Of a stretch of DNA of 64,000 nucleotides, positions 9,422 through 17,361 are shown in pieces. The DNA comes from Robertmurraya kyonggiensis (GTDB lineage Bacteria > Bacillota > Bacilli > Bacillales > Cytobacillaceae). The stretch lies in assembly GCF_005116465.1 (NCBI RefSeq), contig NZ_SWBM01000002.1:467925-531924 (forward strand), in the 5' to 3' direction. How positions within the stretch are numbered: position 1 is the stretch's first letter; each line of letters begins with the position of its first letter. The translations under genes were made by a program, and so were the position numbers. A model generated the notes under the pieces. The model had not been told where the DNA came from. It was given only the letters and a program-made list of their open reading frames with translations, and made no database searches.

Positions 9422-10288
9422 ATGTTTAATCGTAAAAGAAATCATACATCTAATCCTCGGATCGAAAAAATATTCGAGTACATATACATCCTATTGGGCT
9501 CGGCCATCATCGCCTTGTCATTTAATTTATTTCTTCTTCCAAATCAGATTGCCTCTGGTGGAGTGAGCGGAATTAGTACGATCACTGATTCGGTTTTCGG
9601 CTGGGAGCCTGCCTATGTGCAGTGGGCTTTTAATATTCCTTTATTTATTGCTGGAGTGATTTTATTAGGAAAGCAGTTTGGGTTTAAAACGCTAATTGGC
9701 ACAATCTTTTTACCATTCGTTGTTTTTTTATCAAACGATATGGAACCGTGGACGAATGATCCGTTACTAGGAGCACTTTTTGGCGGAATTGGTATCGGGT
9801 TAGGACTAGGAATTGTTTTTCTAGGAAAAGCTTCGACAGGTGGAACGGATTTAGCAGCACAAATTATTAATAAATTTACGGGGCTTTCATTAGGGACATG
9901 CGTTGCGCTCATTGATGGGCTGATCGTGCTAACGGCTGCGATTGTTTTTGATATCGAGCGTGGATTGTATGCGTTAATTGCCCTTTATGTGACGAGTAAA
10001 ACAATTGATTTGGTGCAGATTGGACTAGGGCGTTCGAAGATGGTCATGATCATAACGGGGAAACAAGCGGAAGTTCGCGAAGGAATTTTGAATAAAATTG
10101 ATAGAGGTGTGACAAAACTATCAGCATACGGTGGTTATACTGATGAAGAACGTCCAACTCTCATGTGTGTCGTCGATCAAACCGAATTCACTAAATTGAA
10201 ACAATTAGTGAAAAGCATTGATTCCACTGCGTTTGTCGTGGTTATGGATGCTTCAGAGGTCCTGGGTGAGGGTTTCAAACGGGCATAG
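9422..10288 (+). CDS. YitT family membrane protein (YvjA-like)
   Basis: Integral membrane protein of unknown function, 288 aa. It has about five hydrophobic segments in residues 15-200 (for example the one containing LGSAIIALSFNLFLLP and the glycine-rich GGIGIGLGLGIVF) and a soluble C-terminal DUF2179-like domain (about 205-285; RSKMVMIITGKQAEVREGI). This arrangement is typical of the YitT/YvjA family. Its place between prfB and cccB matches yvjA in B. subtilis. AAAAGGAGAATGACA precedes the ATG. Biochemical role is not known. Confidence 0.88.
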   Translation: MFNRKRNHTSNPRIEKIFEYIYILLGSAIIALSFNLFLLPNQIASGGVSGISTITDSVFGWEPAYVQWAFNIPLFIAGVILLGKQFGFKTLIGTIFLPFVVFLSNDMEPWTNDPLLGALFGGIGIGLGLGIVFLGKASTGGTDLAAQIINKFTGLSLGTCVALIDGLIVLTAAIVFDIERGLYALIALYVTSKTIDLVQIGLGRSKMVMIITGKQAEVREGILNKIDRGVTKLSAYGGYTDEERPTLMCVVDQTEFTKLKQLVKSIDSTAFVVVMDASEVLGEGFKRA

Positions 10289-10300
10289 AATTGGTATAAT
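10273..10300 (+). promoter_or_regulatory. Promoter of the first cytochrome c-551 gene
   Basis: TGGTATAAT (10292-10300) is an extended -10 element, with TTTCAA (10273-10278) at a 16-bp spacing. It begins within the end of the yitT gene. Confidence 0.55.
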
Positions 10301-10341
10301 TAGGACGTATATGCATGATATTCCTTGAGGGGGAGTTACTA

Positions 10342-10689
10342 TTGAAAAAGAAGCTTCTTGCTTTATTAATGGGTACGTCTCTAGTATTTGCTCTAGCAGC
10401 TTGTGGTGGAGATGACGAAGCTACTGACGATGGCGGTACTGGTGAAACTACTGAATCAACTGACTCATCTGGTGTTGATGCTGAACAGGTATTCAGTCAG
10501 TCTTGTGCAGCCTGCCATGGAGGAGATTTAACAGGCGGAGTGGGACCTGATATCTCAAAAGTGGGATCAAATTTATCTTCCGATGAAATCAAAACAATCA
10601 TTCTAGAAGGTAGAGGCGCAATGCCAGCTCAAAATCTAGATGATGCTGAGGCTACTGCTGTAGCTGACTGGTTAGCAGCGAAAAAATAA
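10342..10689 (+). CDS. cccB: Cytochrome c-551, membrane lipoprotein
   Basis: Small c-type cytochrome anchored to the outer face of the membrane, carrying electrons in respiration. The TTG at 10342 is preferred over the upstream in-frame ATG because GAGGGGGAG lies six bases before it; this gives 115 aa starting with a lipoprotein signal peptide and lipobox LAAC. An acidic, Thr-rich linker follows, then the heme motif CAACH and the axial-ligand methionine in GAMPA. cccB between yvjA and ftsE is the B. subtilis order. A paralogue lies 640 bp downstream. Confidence 0.93.
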   Translation: MKKKLLALLMGTSLVFALAACGGDDEATDDGGTGETTESTDSSGVDAEQVFSQSCAACHGGDLTGGVGPDISKVGSNLSSDEIKTIILEGRGAMPAQNLDDAEATAVADWLAAKK

Positions 10690-10704
10690 TAGCTACTACA
10701 AAAG

Positions 10705-10753
10705 AGACTATCTTAAAAGGGTTGTTAGCAACCTTTTTGGGAGGGTCTTTTTG
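10705..10753 (+). terminator. Terminator after first cccB
   Basis: AAAAGGGTTG and CAACCTTTT pair, enclosed by GAC and GTC sides, and are followed by TTTTTG. Confidence 0.8.
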
Positions 10754-10789
10754 TTTTATTAGGTTGGCGGGAGTCGAATGTTGTACAAT

Positions 10790-11145
10790 TTTGGATATAT
10801 CGTCGGTTTTCGGGAATTATCGCCAACATTTTCTGGGAAATAAACACGAAATACGGAAAATATCGACGAGGGGATACTTATACAGTATCAGTGAGTGCTC
10901 AAATACTGTTGGTTAAAGAGTATATCGGCGATTTTCCAGATTTATCGGCGAAAATAGAAATATATCGGCGAACAGCATTGAAGAAGAGTGTAACTTGACT
11001 TGGCTACCAATAGCATATCGGTCTTTATTTTGTTTTATCGGTCTACGTTGGAATATTTCGGTCTTTATCCAATTTTATCGGTCTTTATCGCAATATATCG
11101 GTCTTCGCACTACATATATCGGTCTTCACCCCCAAAAACAGGTAA
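10790..11145 (+). repeat. Composite array of a motif spaced every 20 bp
   Basis: TATCGGCG occurs at 10923, 10943 and 10963. TATCGGTCT or a close variant then occurs at 11016, 11036, 11056, 11076, 11096 and 11117. Spacing is 20 bp, with one of 21. A more decayed stretch (ATATCGTCGG, TTATCGCC) lies at 10790-10880. A second composite array with the same internal order lies inverted at 56401-56634. The gap between the two cccB genes holds nothing else that I recognise. Confidence 0.85.
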
Positions 11146-11282
11146 TCTCAAAATCACTTTCCTCCCCGCATTCACCGAGTTCACCAAATTGTTACAATTT
11201 ACAGAACGTTGATTTAACAATGTTATCCTTGCTTTCCAATACGAATAGAGTGAGAACTAGGGGTTATAAATAACGTCGAGAT

Positions 11283-11291
11283 TTGTATAAT
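11283..11291 (+). promoter_or_regulatory. Extended -10 promoter of second cccB
   Basis: TTGTATAAT ends at 11291, an extended -10 form (TGn-TATAAT) 35 bp before the start codon. The -35 region is weak. Confidence 0.5.
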
Positions 11292-11326
11292 ACAGGTAGA
11301 TAGATTTAGTAGAGGAGGCGTGCGAA

Positions 11327-11671
11327 TTGAAAAAGAAACTTCTAGCATTATTCATTGGTTCAGCTCTAGTTCTAGCCGCATGTGGTGGGGAAGACGAAGA
11401 GACAGAAAAGGAAACAGGTACAACAAATGAAGAAACCACAACGGCAAGTGTCGATGTGGACACGAAATTCCAACAAAAATGTTCCATGTGTCATGGGGTT
11501 AATCTTAATGATGGAAGAGGAGACGTGCCAGATTTAACGACGGTTGGTTCACGATTATCGAAAGAGGAAATCGAGGACGTCATCTTAAATGGTAGAGGTG
11601 CGATGCCAGGTGGACAACTTCAAGGTGAAGATGCATCCGCTGTTGCAGAATGGTTAGCAGCAAAGAAATAG
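11327..11671 (+). CDS. cccB: Cytochrome c-551 paralogue, membrane lipoprotein
   Basis: Second c-551-type cytochrome, 114 aa, translated from TTG after AGGAGG. It has a lipoprotein signal with lipobox LAAC, an acidic Thr/Glu-rich linker, the heme motif CSMCH and the methionine ligand in GAMPG. It ends like the first copy (VAxWLAAKK). The linkers have diverged but both start KKKLLAL, so this is a tandem duplication with divergence. The two copies have separate promoters and terminators and may differ in redox partner or expression; that is inference. Confidence 0.92.
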   Translation: MKKKLLALFIGSALVLAACGGEDEETEKETGTTNEETTTASVDVDTKFQQKCSMCHGVNLNDGRGDVPDLTTVGSRLSKEEIEDVILNGRGAMPGGQLQGEDASAVAEWLAAKK

Positions 11672-11715
11672 ATAGGGTCAGACATAAAGTAGGCCACTCT
11701 AAATATCATTATCCC

Positions 11716-11745
11716 AGAGTCAAGGAGTAATCCTTGGCTCTTTTT
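11716..11745 (+). terminator. Terminator after second cccB
   Basis: AGAGTCAAGGA pairs with TCCTTGGCTCT around GTAA, followed by TTTT. Confidence 0.85.
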
Positions 11746-11997
11746 GACCATTTTCACACACAAAATCAGACAAATTTTTTAAATAGGTAGGAATATATAG
11801 GAAGAATGTTGTATATTTATAAAGGGAAAATATGCTCTAATTATGTCAAATTATAGCTTTTTTACCACTTTGAAAAGAAAATGTAATATTTTTTTAGGGT
11901 AAATCGACAAAATATGATGTTATAATAGTTTTGGTTACAAAAAAGGACAATGAATTTTTTATCTATAAAATATAGAAAGAACCTAAAGGTGATATAA
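11746..11997 (+). promoter_or_regulatory. AT-rich ftsE upstream region with extended -10
   Basis: This gene-free stretch is very AT rich. TGTTATAAT at 11918-11926 is a good extended -10 element for ftsEX. No other signal was recognised. Confidence 0.5.
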
Positions 11998-12684
11998 ATG
12001 ATCGAAATGGAAGATGTATATAAGAAGTATCCAAACGGCGTCGTCGCCGCGAATGGAATCAATGTAAGCATCAAACAAGGCGAATTCGTTTATGTCGTTG
12101 GCCCAAGTGGTGCCGGAAAATCGACATTTATTAAAATGATGTATCGTGAAGAAAAGCCAAGCAAAGGTGCGATCATGATTGACGGTGTGAACCTTGCCAA
12201 GCTGAAAGAAAGCAAAGTACCTATTTTCCGTCGTAATCTGGGAGTCGTTTTCCAGGACTTTAAGTTGCTCCCTAAACTAACCGTGTACGAAAATGTGGCA
12301 TTCGCTTTGGAAGTAATTGAAGAAAGCCCAAAGTACATTAAAAAGCGCGTTATGGAAGTGCTTGACCTTGTTGGTTTAAAGCATAAATCAAGAATGCTTC
12401 CAACTGAACTTTCTGGTGGAGAACAGCAAAGGGTATCCATTGCGCGTTCTATCGTTAACTCTCCAAAAGTAATGATTGCGGATGAGCCTACGGGTAACCT
12501 TGATCCAGAAACATCTTGGGAGATCATGAGAATTTTTGAAGAAATTAACACAAGAGGTACCACAATTGTAATGGCTACCCATAATAGAGAAATAGTGAAC
12601 ACAATTAGGCATCGCGTAATCGCCATTGAAAATGGTCAAATCATTCGTGATGAACAGCGAGGTGATTACGGATATGAAAGCTAG
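11998..12684 (+). CDS. ftsE: FtsE, ATPase of the FtsEX complex
   Basis: Cytoplasmic ATP-binding subunit of FtsEX, which activates peptidoglycan hydrolases during elongation, division and sporulation. The 228-aa protein shows Walker A GPSGAGKS, the ABC signature LSGGEQQR, Walker B VMIADEPTGNLDP and the switch histidine in MATHNRE. The FtsE-typical VFQDFKLLP Q-loop is present. Its last 11 bases overlap ftsX, so the two are translationally coupled. In B. subtilis FtsEX acts on CwlO; here an M23-type hydrolase gene follows ftsX. Confidence 0.97.
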   Translation: MIEMEDVYKKYPNGVVAANGINVSIKQGEFVYVVGPSGAGKSTFIKMMYREEKPSKGAIMIDGVNLAKLKESKVPIFRRNLGVVFQDFKLLPKLTVYENVAFALEVIEESPKYIKKRVMEVLDLVGLKHKSRMLPTELSGGEQQRVSIARSIVNSPKVMIADEPTGNLDPETSWEIMRIFEEINTRGTTIVMATHNREIVNTIRHRVIAIENGQIIRDEQRGDYGYES

Positions 12685-13567
12685 AACAATACGTCGTCAT
12701 GTAAAAGAGTCTTTGAGAAACCTTGGTCGAAATGGCTGGATGACATTTGCGTCAGTCAGTGCTGTGACCGTAACACTCATGCTTGTAGGTGTATTTTTCG
12801 TCATTATGATGAATTTAAATAAAGTTGCAACCGATATTGAAGAGGATGTAAGAATCCGTGTCCATGTGGACATTGCTGCGACAAAAGAAGATCAGCAAGC
12901 ACTTGAGGCTAAAATTAAACAGCTCGCCGATGTCGATACGGTTGAATATTCGTCAAAGGAAGCTGAGCTTGATAACTTAATTGCAAGCTTAGGGGATGAA
13001 GGGGAAGCTTTTAAGTTATTTGAACAGGACAACCCTCTATATGATGTATTTGTTGTTAAAACAAAGGAACCTGAACAATTAGAAAAAGTGGCAAAGCAAA
13101 TTGAGAAATTTGAGTTTGCTTCAAAGGTAAAATATGGACAAGATGATGTTGATAAATTGTTCTCCTTTATCGGCACAAGTAGAAATGTGGGGATTATCCT
13201 CATTGTCGCATTGCTTTTCACAGCGATGTTCTTAATCTCTAACACAATTAAGATTACGATTGTGGCTAGAAGAAGAGAAATCGAAATCATGCGACTTGTT
13301 GGAGCGACGAACTCTTTTATCCGTTGGCCTTTCTTCATGGAAGGAATCATGATTGGGGTTCTTGGATCGGTTATTCCAATTGTCTTAATTAGCACGTTAT
13401 ATACGTATTCATATGACTATATTTCAGCTAAGCTGGAAGGTCATTTCATTCAATTATTAGAAATGAATCCATTTATGTACCAGGTTGCAGGCTTACTCAT
13501 CTTACTAGGAGCATTCATTGGTATTTGGGGAAGTTTAATGTCTGTACGCAAGTTTTTAAAGATTTAA
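12674..13567 (+). CDS. ftsX: FtsX, membrane subunit of FtsEX
   Basis: Permease-like membrane protein that passes FtsE ATPase activity to extracellular cell-wall hydrolases. I chose ATG 12674 (297 aa), preceded by GAGGTG, rather than longer in-frame starts inside ftsE. Layout: cytoplasmic N-terminus (KARTIRRHVKESLRNLGRN), TM1 (about 22-45), an extracellular loop of some 130 residues, then three helices (about 170-192, 215-240, 268-290). That is the normal four-helix FtsX topology and length. Confidence 0.96.
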   Translation: MKARTIRRHVKESLRNLGRNGWMTFASVSAVTVTLMLVGVFFVIMMNLNKVATDIEEDVRIRVHVDIAATKEDQQALEAKIKQLADVDTVEYSSKEAELDNLIASLGDEGEAFKLFEQDNPLYDVFVVKTKEPEQLEKVAKQIEKFEFASKVKYGQDDVDKLFSFIGTSRNVGIILIVALLFTAMFLISNTIKITIVARRREIEIMRLVGATNSFIRWPFFMEGIMIGVLGSVIPIVLISTLYTYSYDYISAKLEGHFIQLLEMNPFMYQVAGLLILLGAFIGIWGSLMSVRKFLKI

Positions 13568-13572
13568 TGGAT

Positions 13573-13604
13573 AAGGATCGCCAGGGCTCACTTGGGATCC
13601 TTTT
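13573..13604 (+). terminator. Hairpin after ftsX
   Basis: AAGGATC at 13573-13579 pairs with GATCCTT at 13596-13602, followed by a short T run. It may reduce read-through into the hydrolase gene. Confidence 0.6.
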
Positions 13605-13642
13605 CTGATATACATATGCACGGGAAAGGAGAAAAATCAATC

Positions 13643-14893
13643 TTGAAAAAAACACTTTTAACCGTATCTGTAGCATCTGTATTAGGGTTTAGTAGTTTAG
13701 GAACGATTGACATTGCTTCTGCGAGCACAAAGATTAATAGTTTAAAAGAACAGAAGAGCGAGCTACAAGAGAAACAGGCTGAAGTCAATTCCCAACTTGA
13801 TGAGAAAAATGATGCTCTTAAGGATGTTAAAAATGAGCAAGCAAGCGTCGATCAAGAGATTAAGCGTATTGACCTTGCTGTTGAAGATACTGAGGTGAAA
13901 ATAAGCGAAAAAGAGAAACAAGTAACAGAAGCGGAAGCGAATATTAAAAAGCTTCAAGGTGAAATTGCTGTTTTAGAGGAACGAATTGCAAAGCGAAATG
14001 AGCTTTTAAAAGACAGAGCGCGTTCTTTCCAAGAAAATGGCCGTATCACCTATTTTGATGTGTTACTTGGTGCGAAAAGCTTTAGCGATTTTATCGACCG
14101 AATGGGAGCTGTTGCAGTTTTCGTTGCAGCGGACCAAGACATTTTAGCGGAACATAAAGCGGATAAAGATGAGCTTGAAGCAAAGCAGACAGAGATGGAA
14201 AATACGCTTGAGAGTCTGAAAAAGATGCAAGCTGATTTAGAATCGATGAAAAAATCTTTAGCTGCACAAAAGGCAGAAAAAGAAAAAGTAATGGAATCCT
14301 TAGAGCATGAAGAAGAGCATATGCATGCTGAAATGGCTGACTTAGAGGAAGCAGACAAGCTTCTTGCGGCTCAAAAAAAGGCGATCCAAAAAGCAATTGA
14401 GCTTGAGCAGAAGCGCCAAGCTGAAGCAGCGGCAAAAGCGAAGCAAAGTTCTTCAAATGGTGGCGGTGGCTCCGTGTCTGCACCACCGGTTTCTAGTGGA
14501 AACTTCACGAAACCAGCACAGGGCTATTTATCCTCTGGGTTTGGAATTCGTGAACGAAATGATCATAAGGGAATTGATATTGCGGCGAGCGGAACTGTAC
14601 CGATTGTGGCTGCAGCCGATGGTGTCGTGATTCGTTCCTATTACTCTACTAGTTACGGAAACTGTATTTTTATCTCTCATTCTATTAATGGCCAAATTTA
14701 TACAACGGTCTATGCTCATATGCGCCAACGTATTGCGAGCGAAGGACAAGTTGTCTCAAAGGGCCAGCAAATCGGGATTATGGGGAATACAGGAGCTTCA
14801 TATGGGCAGCATCTTCACTTTGAGCTGCACAAAGGTGAATGGAATATGTCAAAATCAAACGCGATTAATCCTGTAGGGATTGTGCCGTTATAA
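13643..14893 (+). CDS. Secreted coiled-coil M23 murein hydrolase (EnvC/CwlO-like partner of FtsEX)
   Basis: Exported peptidoglycan hydrolase or hydrolase activator, 416 aa. TTG 13643 is chosen because AAAGGAG lies before it. A signal peptide ends near IASAS; long charged coiled coils follow (about residues 30-115 and 165-265), then a Ser/Gly-rich linker and a C-terminal M23/LytM domain (about 300-416) with zinc-site motifs NDHKGIDIA and GQHLHFELH. HxH and upstream H/D residues are present, so the domain may be catalytically active. Position after ftsEX suggests it is the hydrolase FtsX controls. Confidence 0.88.
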   Translation: MKKTLLTVSVASVLGFSSLGTIDIASASTKINSLKEQKSELQEKQAEVNSQLDEKNDALKDVKNEQASVDQEIKRIDLAVEDTEVKISEKEKQVTEAEANIKKLQGEIAVLEERIAKRNELLKDRARSFQENGRITYFDVLLGAKSFSDFIDRMGAVAVFVAADQDILAEHKADKDELEAKQTEMENTLESLKKMQADLESMKKSLAAQKAEKEKVMESLEHEEEHMHAEMADLEEADKLLAAQKKAIQKAIELEQKRQAEAAAKAKQSSSNGGGGSVSAPPVSSGNFTKPAQGYLSSGFGIRERNDHKGIDIAASGTVPIVAAADGVVIRSYYSTSYGNCIFISHSINGQIYTTVYAHMRQRIASEGQVVSKGQQIGIMGNTGASYGQHLHFELHKGEWNMSKSNAINPVGIVPL

Positions 14894-14900
14894 TAATCTG

Positions 14901-14932
14901 AGCGGGGGAAACATTGTTTCTCCTGCTTTTTT
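14901..14932 (+). terminator. Terminator after the M23 gene
   Basis: AGCGGGGGAAAC pairs imperfectly with GTTTCTCCTGCT around ATT, followed by TTTTTT. Confidence 0.8.
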
Positions 14933-15082
14933 GTATTCAAGAAAATCCCAGTTGTTCAAATCAGGAAAATTCATAACTCGTCCCGTTCAAACATATAGTG
15001 AAGGGACAACTCTTTTTGAAGAACGGATGGAGGCTCTCAGCCACCGTGTATGTAAATCAACAGGTTGAACAGGAGGTAGAGG

Positions 15083-16510
15083 ATGAAGCATAAATGGATT
15101 GCTCTATTTTTAGCATGCTCTTTTTTGTTAGGAGCCGGAAGTACCTATGCTATTTTAGAGTGGACTGGGGAAGAGGAGCAGACGAAGCAAAATGAGGAAC
15201 CTGTAGAAAGTGATCTACCAAGTTTAGGAAAAGTAGAAAAAGCATATGACCTAATTTTAAACGGTTATGTGGAGGAAGTTGAGGAAGAGAAGCTTGTGGA
15301 GGGCGCCATAAAAGGGATGCTTTCTACCTTAGATGACCCGTATTCCGTCTATATGAACAAGGAAACGGCAGAACAATTTAATGAGACGCTCGAATCCTCT
15401 TTTGAAGGGATTGGCGCCGAAGTTGGCCTGGTCGATGGAAAAATTGTGATTGTCGCGCCATTTAAGGATTCTCCGGCTGAAAAGGCTGGTCTCAAACCGA
15501 ATGACCGGATTTTATCAGTCGATGGGGAAAGTGTTGTTGGGCTTGACCTTTATGAAGCGACCTTGAAGATTCGCGGTGAAAAAGGATCGAAGGTGAAGCT
15601 TGAGATCGAGAGGCAGGGTCTGAAGGAGCCACTGATGGTTGAAGTGAAGCGTGATGAAATTCCACAAATCACCGTTTATAGTGAGATTAAGAAGCAGAAC
15701 GGCAAAGATGTTGGCTATATGGAGATTACCTCTTTTTCTGAAGAAACAGCGAAGGAATTTACCAAGCAGCTGACCGATTTAGAGAAGAAGGGAATTGAGG
15801 GGCTTGTTATCGATGTACGCGGAAATCCTGGTGGTTTTTTGACAAGTGTCGAGGACATCCTGAAGGAATTCGTTTCGAAGGAAAAGCCGTTTGTGCAAAT
15901 TGAGAAACGAAATGGCGAGAAGCTTCGTTATTTTTCTAGCCTGGAAAAAGATAAGCCGTATCCTGTCGCGGTTTTGATTGATAAAGGAAGCGCCTCCGCT
16001 TCAGAAATCTTGGCGGGAGCCCTAAAAGAGGCAGAAGGGTATACCTTGATTGGGGAAAAAACTTTCGGCAAAGGTACTGTGCAACAGCCTGTCCCAATGG
16101 GGGATGGCAGTAATATTAAGCTGACGATTTTCAAGTGGCTTACGCCAGATGGAAACTGGATTCATCAAAAAGGAATCGAGCCTGACCTTGAGGTGAAGCA
16201 GCCGGAGATTTTTCAGACGCATCCATTGCAGATTGAACAGGCGTTGACGAAGGATACGAATAATGATCAGGTTAAGAATGCTCAGCAAATGCTAGAAGGA
16301 CTTGGGTTCACCCCTGGTCGTCAGGATGGCTATTTTGATGACGCCACGGAAACAGCAGTGAAAGCTTTCCAAAATCACAGAGGTCTCACGTCCAGTGGCC
16401 GAATTGATCAAGAGACAGCTACAGAGCTGCAAACGGCCATTATGGAGGAAATGAAGAAGGAACAAAATGACCTTCAGTTGCAAACCGCGTTAAGATATAT
16501 TGCGAAGTAA
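15083..16510 (+). CDS. ctpB: CtpB-like S41 carboxyl-terminal processing protease
   Basis: Exported serine protease with a Ser-Lys dyad, 475 aa. Parts in order: N-terminal signal/anchor (residues 1-25), helical segment, PDZ domain (about 100-190; DSPAEKAGLKPNDRILSVDG), S41 protease core with the nucleophile region GSASASEILAGAL and the lysine in GEKTFGKGTVQQP, and a C-terminal PG_binding_1 domain (about 395-460) that should hold it to the wall. CtpB of B. subtilis cleaves SpoIVFA to trigger sigma-K; the orthologous position after ftsEX supports this name. AGGAGGTAGAGG precedes the ATG. Confidence 0.93.
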   Translation: MKHKWIALFLACSFLLGAGSTYAILEWTGEEEQTKQNEEPVESDLPSLGKVEKAYDLILNGYVEEVEEEKLVEGAIKGMLSTLDDPYSVYMNKETAEQFNETLESSFEGIGAEVGLVDGKIVIVAPFKDSPAEKAGLKPNDRILSVDGESVVGLDLYEATLKIRGEKGSKVKLEIERQGLKEPLMVEVKRDEIPQITVYSEIKKQNGKDVGYMEITSFSEETAKEFTKQLTDLEKKGIEGLVIDVRGNPGGFLTSVEDILKEFVSKEKPFVQIEKRNGEKLRYFSSLEKDKPYPVAVLIDKGSASASEILAGALKEAEGYTLIGEKTFGKGTVQQPVPMGDGSNIKLTIFKWLTPDGNWIHQKGIEPDLEVKQPEIFQTHPLQIEQALTKDTNNDQVKNAQQMLEGLGFTPGRQDGYFDDATETAVKAFQNHRGLTSSGRIDQETATELQTAIMEEMKKEQNDLQLQTALRYIAK

Positions 16511-16521
16511 ATGATATGTGT

Positions 16522-16553
16522 GCCGCCGACCTCGTTCGGCGGTTTGTTTTTGT
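16522..16553 (+). terminator. ctpB terminator
   Basis: GCCGCCGA pairs with TTCGGCGG around a short loop, followed by TTTGTTTTTGTTT. Confidence 0.8.
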
Positions 16554-16702
16554 TTGGAGTTTTGGCGAGATGGCGTTGTGATGGGAGATAGTGCGGGAAA
16601 TGCTGTGTGGGGTTTTACTGAAAATGGTAATTGGAATACCTGTTTTGGAGGCATACCTACTCAACAATGCCAAACTCCGGCGAAACTTAAGTATGAGCCC
16701 TT

Positions 16703-17222
16703 CCATGCGGACACTATTAGGAGGAGATCGGTGGATAGTGTCTTTATGAACCAGTCATGCGGACACTGTTATTCGGAAATCACAAGATAGTGTCTTCATG
16801 GGCTGTTCATGCGGACACTGTTAGAAGGATTTCAAGGAATAGTGTCTTCATGGGCCGTTCATGCGGACACTGTTAGAAGGATTTCAAGGAATAGTGTCTT
16901 CATGGGCTGTTCATGCGGACACTGTTAGGAGGATTTCAAGAAATAGTGTCTTCATGGGCCGTTCATGCGGACACTGTTAGGAGGAAATCAAAAGATAGTG
17001 TCTTCATGGGCCGTTCATGCGGACACTGTTAGGAGGAAATCAAGAGATAGTGTCTTCATGGGCCGTTCATGCGGACACTGTTAGAAGGATTTCAAGGAAT
17101 AGTGTCTTCATGGGCTGTTCATGCGGACACTGTTAGAAGGATTTCAAGGAATAGTGTCTTCATGGGCTGTTCATGCGGACACTGTTAGCAGAATTTAATG
17201 GAGTAGTGTCTTCATGTCCGCT
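16703..17222 (+). repeat. 52-bp tandem array, ten copies
   Basis: TCATGCGGACACTGTTA (first copy slightly changed) starts at 16703, 16755, 16807, 16859, 16911, 16963, 17015, 17067, 17119 and 17171, always 52 bp apart, with AGTGTCTTCATG at unit positions 36-47. GTGTCTTCATG of one unit and CATGCGGACAC of the next form an imperfect palindrome (9 of 11 paired positions). The stretch 16554-16702 before it holds nothing I recognise beyond a possible decayed copy. Confidence 0.95.
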
Positions 17223-17285
17223 ATTCAAACCCCATACCAATCGCAGCGAACTCCATCCAGCCAACTCCAAAAACCAAAACAACAA

Positions 17286-17315
17286 ACAAAAAGCACCTAC
17301 CACAATAGTAGGTGC
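17286..17315 (-). terminator. Terminator of the penicillin-binding protein gene
   Basis: On the minus strand GCACCTAC and GTAGGTGC pair around a 7-base loop, followed by TTTTTG. Confidence 0.8.
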
Positions 17316-17361
17316 CGCACTCCATCACACGAGCCAAACTCCATCCATAATCCACAATTCC

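Noticed and set aside
10995..11273. 92-codon open frame between the cccB genes
   Set aside because: It is the 20-bp phased repeat read in one frame (repeated IGL/FIGLR-like words), without a ribosome site.
12090..12626. Long antisense frames opposite ftsE, ftsX, secA, treA and others
   Set aside because: They are shadows of strongly conserved genes on the other strand, without ribosome sites or family features.
16703..17222. CRISPR array (and similarly 4989-5352 and 48143-48558)
   Set aside because: The whole 52-bp unit repeats, with no unique spacers inside an array; single copies occur elsewhere and no cas gene is present.
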